Shown: piece after piece, positions 58,194 to 64,000 of the stretch | Numbering within the stretch: the stretch's first letter is position 1 | Layout of the letters: each line of letters opens with the position of its first letter | NCBI RefSeq assembly: GCF_000719705.1 | Contig: NZ_JOHO01000005.1 | Coordinates: 160,420 to 224,419, forward strand | DNA: 64,000 nt | Direction: 5' to 3' | Origin: Streptomyces sp. NRRL S-350 | GTDB lineage: Bacteria; Actinomycetota; Actinomycetes; Streptomycetales; Streptomycetaceae | Position numbers and translations under genes: made by a program | The notes under the pieces: generated by a model | Seen by the model: only the letters and a program-made list of their open reading frames with translations | Told to the model about the DNA's origin: nothing | Database searches by the model: none

Positions 58194-58864
58194 TGCGGGT
58201 CGCCATTGCCGGGGCCGGTGCCGTGGGCCGCTCGATCGCGGGCGAGCTGCTGGAGAACGGCCACGAGGTCCTGCTGATAGACAAGAATCCCAACTCCATC
58301 TCGGTGGAGCGGGTGCCCATGGCGGAGTGGCTGCTGGCCGACGCCTGCGAGATCACCTCCCTGGACGAGGCCGCTCTGCAGCGCTGCCACGTGGTGATCG
58401 CCGCCACCGGTGACGACAAGGTCAACCTGGTCGTCTCGCTGCTCGCCAAGACCGAGTACGCGGTGCCGCGGGTGGTCGCCCGGGTGAACAACCCCAAGAA
58501 CGAGTGGCTCTTCAACGAGTCCTGGGGCGTGGACGTGGCCGTGTCCACCCCGCGCCTGATGTCCGCCCTGGTCGAGGAGGCGGTCAGCGTCGGCGACCTG
58601 GTCCGCCTGATGCGCTTCAGCCAGGGCAACGCCAACCTGGTCGAGCTGACCCTGGCTTCCGACACCGAGCTGGTCGGCACCCGGGTCGGTGACGTGGCCT
58701 GGCCGCAGGACACCGCGCTGGTGACCATCATCCGCGAGGGCCGGGTCCTGGTTCCGGGCAAGGACGACACCCTGGAGGGCGGCGACGAGCTGCTCTTCGT
58801 CGCCGCGCAGGAGCGCGAGGAGGAGTTGGAGGAGCTGCTGTCGGCCACCTCCGGCGCCCAGTAG
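58193..58864 (+). CDS. TrkA-family potassium uptake regulatory protein (RCK), second copy
   Basis: 223 aa. RCK_N domain with MRVAIAGAGAVGRSIAGELL and VLLIDKNP, then RCK_C (GDLVRLMRFSQGNANLVELTL... GKDDTLEGGDELLFVAA). The ATG overlaps the TGA of the first copy (TGATG) and follows GGAGGAG. Tandem ceoBC/trkA pairs are typical of actinobacteria. Divergent from the KimA-like transporter, so the three genes probably work together. Confidence 0.92.
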   Translation: MRVAIAGAGAVGRSIAGELLENGHEVLLIDKNPNSISVERVPMAEWLLADACEITSLDEAALQRCHVVIAATGDDKVNLVVSLLAKTEYAVPRVVARVNNPKNEWLFNESWGVDVAVSTPRLMSALVEEAVSVGDLVRLMRFSQGNANLVELTLASDTELVGTRVGDVAWPQDTALVTIIREGRVLVPGKDDTLEGGDELLFVAAQEREEELEELLSATSGAQ

Positions 58865-58887
58865 CACCGCCGCAGGACCCGGACGAC

Positions 58888-58927
58888 GGCGCAGGGCCCG
58901 CATCCCGAGGGGTGCGGGCCCTGCGCC
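58888..58927 (+). terminator. terminator of the trkA pair
   Basis: A 15-bp perfect stem (GGCGCAGGGCCCGCA with its complement) and a 10-nt loop, 23 nt after the stop. Imperfect GCCGTGCGTCGTTGCCCTGCG-like repeats follow to about 59000. Confidence 0.82.
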
Positions 58928-59024
58928 GTTGCCGTGCGTCGTTGCCCTGCGCGGTCGCCGTGCGTTCTTGCCCTGCGCCGTCGCCTCTGCGCGGTCGCTG
59001 TGGGAGAAGGCCCGTGGGAGGCGG

Positions 59025-59768
59025 CTACTTGGCCGGCTCCTCCTCCTCGTCCAGCGGCGCCTTGATCGGCGGCGGCGCCTTCAGCAGGATCTGCCAGGTG
59101 ACGTACATCGCCAGCAGCATCGGCGGGATGCCGAGGGCGACCTTCAGCCACCCGAGCAGGTTGACGTTGTGGGTGAAGTAGAGCGGGAAGAGGATCACCG
59201 GCTTGAGGCCCATGATCACCACCCAGGCCCAGGTCGCCTTGGTGTAGGCGGCCAGGCGGCCCGGGTTCTCCTTGCGCCAGGTGAACATCTCGCCGGTGAT
59301 CGGGCCGAGCATCACCCCGATCATCGGCCAGCGCGCCAGCGCGGACGCCGCCAGGGCGATGCAGTAGCCGACGTTCCAGAGCAGACCGGGCAGGTAGAAG
59401 TCCTCGGCCTTGCCGCTCTTCATCGAGATCCAGGCGCCGAGGGCGACGCCGAACACCCCGCTGAAGGCGTGCTGGATGGTCTCCCGCTTCGCCAGCCGGG
59501 CCACCACGAAGAGTCCGCTCAGCGCGAGCGCCGCCCACGCGGAGGTGCTGACCTGGTGGGTCAGGTTGTACGTGACGATGAAGACCAGGCCGGGCAGCGT
59601 CATGTCGATCATGCCGCGCACGCCGCCGAAGGCCTTCATCACGGTGTCGGCGGCCTCCTTGGAGGCGGCCTTCCGGGCGGCCTCCTCGGCTGCCGGGTCC
59701 TCGGCTGCCGGGCCCTGGGCCAGGTCGAGCTGGGCGGCGTCTCCGCCGGGCTGGTTGCTCACGCTCAT
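59025..59768 (-). CDS. DUF3159-family membrane protein
   Basis: 247 aa. An Ala/Glu-rich cytoplasmic N-terminus (about 1-45), then about six membrane helices and an acidic tail (PLDEEEEPAK). GGVRGMIDMTLPGLVFIVTYNLT, LAKRETIQHAFSGVFGVALGAWISM and FTWRKENPGRL match the DUF3159 family, often beside OB-fold and trk genes in actinobacteria. Function unknown. The ATG overlaps the OB-fold gene stop (ATGA). Confidence 0.88.
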   Translation of the reverse strand: MSVSNQPGGDAAQLDLAQGPAAEDPAAEEAARKAASKEAADTVMKAFGGVRGMIDMTLPGLVFIVTYNLTHQVSTSAWAALALSGLFVVARLAKRETIQHAFSGVFGVALGAWISMKSGKAEDFYLPGLLWNVGYCIALAASALARWPMIGVMLGPITGEMFTWRKENPGRLAAYTKATWAWVVIMGLKPVILFPLYFTHNVNLLGWLKVALGIPPMLLAMYVTWQILLKAPPPIKAPLDEEEEPAK

Positions 59769-60172
59769 TCGCTCCCGTGTCCGACCGGACGCAGCTCGTA
59801 GCGGGGGTTGAACAGCACGCGGCGCCCGCGTGCGTGGCTGATCCGGCCGCTGGCGACCAGCCGGCGACCGGGCTCGACTCCCGCGATCGAGCGACGTCCG
59901 AGCCAGACCACGTCCAACGCCTCGGTGCCGTCGAAGAGTTCGGCCTCCAGGGCCGGCACCCCGGCCCTCGGACGGAGCGTCACCGTGCGCAGGGTGCCCG
60001 CCACGGTGACCAGCTCGCGGTCACCACAGCCGGCGATCGGCGTGCATCCCGACTCCGCAGCGCTCTCCTGTCGCAGCTCCTCGGCGTCCAGTTCCTCGGC
60101 CGAGGACGTCAGCCGGCTGAGCATGCGGCGGAACCGCCCCTGCGGCTGGCCGCTGCTGTTGTCACCACTCAT
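59765..60172 (-). CDS. OB-fold nucleic-acid-binding-domain protein
   Basis: 135 aa. A charged N-terminal helix region (RMLSRLTSSAEELDAEELRQE) and a C-terminal OB-fold: RELVTVAGTLRTVTLRPRAG, LEAELFDGTEALDVVWLGRRSIAGVEPGRRLVASGRISHARG. The family is common upstream of DUF3159 genes. No Shine-Dalgarno is visible; TACCCT lies 7 nt before the ATG, so the mRNA may be leaderless. Coupled to the DUF3159 gene by a 4-nt overlap. Confidence 0.88.
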   Translation of the reverse strand: MSGDNSSGQPQGRFRRMLSRLTSSAEELDAEELRQESAAESGCTPIAGCGDRELVTVAGTLRTVTLRPRAGVPALEAELFDGTEALDVVWLGRRSIAGVEPGRRLVASGRISHARGRRVLFNPRYELRPVGHGSE

Positions 60173-60237
60173 GCGGGAAGGGTACCGGTTTCCGGGCCCC
60201 CGGCGGCAGGCCGTTCAGCCGCCAGGGGCAACGGCGG

Positions 60238-60918
60238 TCAGCTCTCGAACCGGTATCCCATTCCGGGCTCGGTGATGAAGTGGCGCGGGTGCGAGGGGTC
60301 GTGCTCCAGCTTGCGGCGCAGCTGGGCGAGGTAGACCCGCAGGTAGTTGGTCTCGGTGCGGTAGGCGGGGCCCCACACCTCCTGCAGCAGTTGGGTCTGG
60401 CTGACCAGCCGACCGGCGTTGCGGACCAGCACCTCCAGCAGGTGCCACTCGGTCGGAGTGAGGCGGACGTCGGTGCCGTCCCGGTTGACCTTCTTGGCGG
60501 CGAGGTCGACCGTGAAGCTCTCGGTGACCACCAGCGAGTCGGCCTCGCCGGCCACCGGCTCGGCCCGCCGCACGGCGGCCCGCATCCGGGCGAGCAGTTC
60601 GTCCATGCCGAACGGCTTGGTGACGTAGTCGTCGGCGCCGGCGTCCAGTGCCTCCACCTTCTCGTCCGAGGCGTGCCGGGCCGACAGCACGATGATCGGC
60701 ACCCGGGTCCAGCCGCGCAGGCCCCGGATCACCTCGACACCGTCCATGTCGGGCAGGCCCAGGTCGAGGACGACGACGTCCGGGTGCCGGGCGGCGGCCA
60801 GTTCCAGGGCGCTCGCGCCGTCATGGGCCGCGTCCACCTCGTACTTGCGGGCCTTGAGGTTGATCACCAGCGCGCGGACGATCTGCGGTTCGTCGTCCAC
60901 GACGAGGACCCGGGTCAT
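60238..60918 (-). CDS. kdpE: response regulator KdpE
   Basis: 226-aa OmpR/PhoB-family regulator. Receiver domain with VDDE near the start, phospho-acceptor Asp52 (VVVLDLGLPDMDG) and KPF lysine; the C-terminal winged helix ends ITEPGMGYRFES. Partner of KdpD, 143 bp upstream. ATG 60918 follows GGCGGAG with 7 nt spacing; the upstream open frame reads into repeats. No kdpFABC operon lies downstream, so its target promoter is elsewhere or is the nearby trk/KimA region. Confidence 0.94.
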   Translation of the reverse strand: MTRVLVVDDEPQIVRALVINLKARKYEVDAAHDGASALELAAARHPDVVVLDLGLPDMDGVEVIRGLRGWTRVPIIVLSARHASDEKVEALDAGADDYVTKPFGMDELLARMRAAVRRAEPVAGEADSLVVTESFTVDLAAKKVNRDGTDVRLTPTEWHLLEVLVRNAGRLVSQTQLLQEVWGPAYRTETNYLRVYLAQLRRKLEHDPSHPRHFITEPGMGYRFES

Positions 60919-61061
60919 GTGCGGGCTCCGCCTTTCAGGGCTGTCTGACTTTCGGACTGGGGACTGGGGACTGGAGGCTTGGGACTGGGACTCGGAGGAC
61001 CGGCTTTCGGTACGACGCGGCGCCACCGGGGAGCGCCGGGGAGCGCCGGGCCCCACCGGGC

Positions 61062-63704
61062 TCAGGTGATCAGTTCCGCGAGCGGGCCGCTTCCGTCGCC
61101 ACCCGGCTCATCCGGCTCATCGGGCTCATCCGGTGAGGGCGGTCCGGGCAGTTCGGGCAGTTCGGGCGTTTCGGGTGGCCGTTCGACGGCCGGCAGGCTG
61201 ACGACCATCGTGAGCCCGCCGCCAGGGGTGTCCTCGGCGGTGACGGTACCGTCCATCGCCTCGACGAAGCCCCGTGCCACCGCAAGGCCCAGACCGACCC
61301 CGGCGCCCCGCGGCGCGTCGCCGTACCGCTGGAACGGAGCGAAGATCCTCTCCTTGGCCTCCTCCGGCACGCCCGGCCCCCGGTCGACGATCCGCAGCTC
61401 GACCCGGCCCGGGAATCCCGGCTGCTCCAGCGCGTCGGCCTTGACCAGCACCTTGACGCCGTCCGGGCTGTACTTGACGGCGTTCTCGACAAGGTTGGCC
61501 AGCGAGCGCTCCAGCAGTCCGCCGTCGGCCCGGATCATCGGCAGCGTCTCCGGCACGTCCAGCCGGACGGCGTCCGCCGGCACCCCGCCGAGCGCGTAGG
61601 GCACCACCTCGTCCAGGTCGGTCTCCTGGATCAGCGGGGTGACCGTCCCGGTCTGCAGCCGGCTCATGTCGAGCAGGTTGTTGATCAGATGGTCCAGGCG
61701 GTCGGCCCCGGCCTCGATCCCGGCCAGCAGCTCTGCCTCGTCCTCCGGTTCCCACTGGACGTCGGCCGAACGCAGCGAGGTCACCGAAGCCTTGATGCCG
61801 GCCAGCGGAGTGCGCAGGTCGTGCGAGACGGCGGCCAGCAGTGCCGTCCGGATCCGGTTGCCCTCGGCCTCCCGACGGGCGGCGACGGCCTCGCGGGCCA
61901 GCCTGCGGCGCTCCAGCACCACGGCGGCCTGAGCGGCGAAGGCCCCGAGCAGGCGCCGGTCCGCCCCGGGAAGCACCCGGCCGCGCAGCACCAGCGCCAG
62001 GCTCTCCCCGACCGGAACGTCCACGTCGGCCTCCTCCGGACGCTCCGGCGGCCGGGGCCCGGCGGCGGCCACCGGCACCCAGGGGCCGACCGGCTCCGGA
62101 CGCTCCAGCAGCGCGGCGCTCTCCTGCCCGAAGGTCTCCCGGACCTGCTCCATCAGCGCGGGCAGCACCCCGTCCCCGTCGGGCGCGCCACGCAGCACCG
62201 TGCCCGCCAGCGCGCTGAGCGTCTGCGCCTCGGTCTGGCTGCGGGCCGCCTGATGCGTACGCCGGGCCGCCAGGTCCACCACGGACGCCACCGATATCCC
62301 GACGATGCTGAATATCGCCACCGCCATGATGTTCTGCGGCTCACTGATGGTGAAGGTGTGCAGCGGAGGCGTGAAGTAGTAGTTCAGCACCGAGGAGCCG
62401 ACCAGCGCCGAGCCGATCGCCGGCAGCAGCCCGCCGACCAACGCCGCGCACACCGTCAACGACAGGAACAGCAGCATGTCGGTGGAGAGCCCGAGACCGC
62501 CGATCGTGGACAGCACGACCGCCAGCAGCGGCGGACCGGCCAAACCGATCAGCCAACCCCCGACCGTCCGGGTCCGGCCCAGGTCGGTGATCCGCCGGAC
62601 GGGGATCCGGCCGCGCCCGTGCCCCGCGTGCTCGTGGGTGACCATGTGGACGTCGATGTCCCCGGCCTCCCGCGTGACCATGATGCCGACGCCCGGCCCG
62701 TACACGTACTGCCAAGCGGGCCGCCGGCTGGTGCCGAGCACGATCTGGGTCGCGTTCACTCCCCGGGCGAAGTCCAGCAGCCCGGTAGCCGGGTCGTCGC
62801 CGAGCACGGCGTGGAAGGACCCGCCCAGGCTCTCCACCAGTGCGCGCTGCTCGATCAGCGTCTGCGGCGAACCGGAGCCCGTGAGCCCGTCCGACCGGGA
62901 GATGTGCACGGCCAGCAACTCGCCCCCGGAGACGCGGGCCGCGATCCGGGCCGCCCGCCGGATCAGCGTCGCCCCCTCGGGCCCCCCGGTGAGGCCCACC
63001 ACGATCCGCTCCCGGGCCTGCCAGGTGCCCTCGATGCCCTGCTCGGCCCGGTACTTCTGCAGGTACTCGTCCACCCGGTCCGCGGTCCACAGCAACGCCA
63101 GCTCCCGCAGCGCGGTCAGATTGCCCGGACGGAAGTAGTTGGCCAGAGCGGCGTCGATCTTCTCCGGCGCGTACACGTTCCCGTGCGCCAGCCGCCTCCG
63201 CAGCGCCTGCGGGGACATGTCCACCAGCTCGATCTGGTCGGCTCGCCGCACCACCTCGTCCGGGACGGTCTCCCGCTGGCGCACCCCGGTGATGCCGGCG
63301 ACGGCGTCACCGAGCGATTCCAGGTGCTGCACGTTGACAGCGGAGACCACGTCGATCCCGGCCTCCAGCAACTCCTCGACGTCCTGCCAGCGCTTGGCGT
63401 TGCGGCAGCCGGGCACGTTGGTGTGGGCCAGCTCGTCCACCAGCGCCACCTGCGGGCGGCGGGCGAGGACGGCATCCAGGTCCATCTCGGAGAACCTGGC
63501 CCCCTTGTGCAGCACCTGCTGCCGCAACACGACTTCCAGCCCGGCCACCATGTCCGCGGTGCGCCGACGGCCGTGGTCCTCCACGAACGCCACCACGACG
63601 TCCGTGCCACGCTCCTGCCGCCGGTGCGCTTCGGCGAGCATGGCGTACGTCTTGCCGACCCCGGGGGCCGCCCCGAGGTAGATCCGCAGCCTGCCTCGTC
63701 CCAT
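61062..63704 (-). CDS. kdpD: sensor histidine kinase KdpD
   Basis: 880-aa potassium/turgor sensor. The N-terminal KdpD domain has P-loop GAAPGVGKTY (11-20) and PQVALVDELAHTNVPG; a USP-like domain follows (IVVGLTGGPEGATLIRRAARIA, TQIVLGTSRRPAWQYV) known to bind c-di-AMP in other species. Four membrane helices lie around 415-515, then GAF-like and HisKA domains with His628 (VSHDLRTPLAG) and an HATPase with NLVENAVKYSP and GVGLGLAVARGFV. ATG 63704 gives the canonical N-terminus. It lies just downstream of a 5S rRNA gene. Confidence 0.95.
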   Translation of the reverse strand: MGRGRLRIYLGAAPGVGKTYAMLAEAHRRQERGTDVVVAFVEDHGRRRTADMVAGLEVVLRQQVLHKGARFSEMDLDAVLARRPQVALVDELAHTNVPGCRNAKRWQDVEELLEAGIDVVSAVNVQHLESLGDAVAGITGVRQRETVPDEVVRRADQIELVDMSPQALRRRLAHGNVYAPEKIDAALANYFRPGNLTALRELALLWTADRVDEYLQKYRAEQGIEGTWQARERIVVGLTGGPEGATLIRRAARIAARVSGGELLAVHISRSDGLTGSGSPQTLIEQRALVESLGGSFHAVLGDDPATGLLDFARGVNATQIVLGTSRRPAWQYVYGPGVGIMVTREAGDIDVHMVTHEHAGHGRGRIPVRRITDLGRTRTVGGWLIGLAGPPLLAVVLSTIGGLGLSTDMLLFLSLTVCAALVGGLLPAIGSALVGSSVLNYYFTPPLHTFTISEPQNIMAVAIFSIVGISVASVVDLAARRTHQAARSQTEAQTLSALAGTVLRGAPDGDGVLPALMEQVRETFGQESAALLERPEPVGPWVPVAAAGPRPPERPEEADVDVPVGESLALVLRGRVLPGADRRLLGAFAAQAAVVLERRRLAREAVAARREAEGNRIRTALLAAVSHDLRTPLAGIKASVTSLRSADVQWEPEDEAELLAGIEAGADRLDHLINNLLDMSRLQTGTVTPLIQETDLDEVVPYALGGVPADAVRLDVPETLPMIRADGGLLERSLANLVENAVKYSPDGVKVLVKADALEQPGFPGRVELRIVDRGPGVPEEAKERIFAPFQRYGDAPRGAGVGLGLAVARGFVEAMDGTVTAEDTPGGGLTMVVSLPAVERPPETPELPELPGPPSPDEPDEPDEPGGDGSGPLAELIT

Positions 63705-63799
63705 GAGCACCATTCTTGATCCGACCGTGCCCGGGAGTCGCCTCCGGACGCTTGTTCCCCTTCCCTTCGAGACTACGGCGTGACCAGCGATTTTCCGCT

Positions 63800-63815
63800 G
63801 ATCAGTCCACTGATC
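63800..63815. promoter_or_regulatory. palindrome upstream of kdpD
   Basis: GATCAGT and ACTGATC arms with a 2-bp spacer, 96-111 bp upstream of the kdpD start in the AT-richer part of the intergenic region, so a plausible operator. Confidence 0.5.
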
Positions 63816-63903
63816 GGGCGGTTTTAGCGGCATATTGACGGTGGACCAGCCAGTCGGCGGGGGTCAGGCAGGGCCGGAGTCGGGCGAATTCCCCCGGAAA
63901 TGC

Positions 63904-63940
63904 GAAGAACCCCCATCCGGGACCCGGATGGGGGTTCTTC
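63904..63940 (-). terminator. rRNA operon terminator
   Basis: A 17-bp perfect stem (GAAGAACCCCCATCCGG with its complement) and a 3-nt loop, immediately downstream of the 5S rRNA 3' end on the minus strand. Confidence 0.9.
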
Positions 63941-63948
63941 TGAAGAAT

Positions 63949-64000
63949 TGTTCGGCGGCGTCCTACTCTCCCACAGGGTCCCCCCTGCAGTACCATCGGC
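63949..64000 (-). rRNA. rrf: 5S rRNA, 3' portion (truncated by window edge)
   Basis: On the minus strand the terminal ~52 nt read as the 3' half of an actinomycete 5S rRNA, containing GATGGTACTGC, GTGGGAGAGTAGGACGCCGCC and the GAAC end. The 5' part and the rest of the rrn operon lie beyond the window. Confidence 0.93.

Overview
The window is a 64-kb piece of a very GC-rich actinobacterial chromosome, most likely Streptomycetaceae (Streptomyces or Kitasatospora). The grounds are the GC content, frequent GTG starts, and a gene order familiar from the conserved core of Streptomyces chromosomes: rodA-pbp2-mreD-mreC-mreB, ndk-DUF4233-folC-(hypothetical)-valS, clpX-clpP2-clpP1-tig, rpiB and pepN. 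It is mostly ordinary chromosome. There is no prophage, IS element, CRISPR array or obvious integrative element.

Layout. 1-7 kb: the elongation/sporulation wall cluster (RodA glycosyltransferase, class B PBP, MreD, MreC, MreB), all on the minus strand. 7-13 kb: ndk, a DUF4233 membrane gene, folC, a hypothetical gene and valS. 13-19 kb: a Tyr/Gln/Pro-repeat membrane protein, then the ClpXP protease genes and trigger factor, with a ClgR-type box upstream of clpP1P2, then tRNA-Pro(UGG) and tRNA-Gly(UCC). 19-27 kb: several uncharacterised genes, a SpoIIE-type PP2C phosphatase, rpiB, bioY, an APC permease and a DsbA-like protein. 27-36 kb: pepN; aconitase with an unusually rich upstream control region; a histidine-bearing polytopic membrane protein with small partners; an orphan PIN toxin-like gene; and a secreted Cu/Zn-SOD-like protein. 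36-45 kb: argF; the Pnkp/Hen1 RNA-repair pair (pnkp carries an apparent 1-nt frameshift in a homopolymer); dapD; and a HelR-type RNA-polymerase-recycling helicase preceded by a rifamycin-associated-element-like palindrome. 45-53 kb: DUF6099, MazG and AAA-ATPase genes in one run, an RlmA/TlrB-like rRNA methyltransferase, a tandem pair of overlapping ATP-grasp ligases, a GNAT protein, and an RHH antitoxin/Doc-like toxin pair. 53-64 kb: a TRAM-type RNA methyltransferase overlapping a KimA-like permease, two divergent TrkA/RCK genes, DUF3159 and OB-fold genes, kdpE and kdpD, and finally the terminator and 3' half of a 5S rRNA gene.

Functional themes. (1) Protein and RNA quality control under stress: ClpXP/Tig, Pnkp/Hen1, HelR. 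(2) Potassium and osmotic homeostasis: a KimA-like permease with two RCK proteins lies within 3-4 kb of kdpDE, and no kdpFABC is visible next to kdpDE. (3) Central metabolism under iron/oxidative control: the aconitase upstream region carries an iron-box-like palindrome and two near-identical 18-bp palindromes. Short GC-rich tandem repeats (8-24 bp units) occur repeatedly in intergenic DNA and in low-complexity protein tails. All identifications come from reading the sequence; no database search was run.
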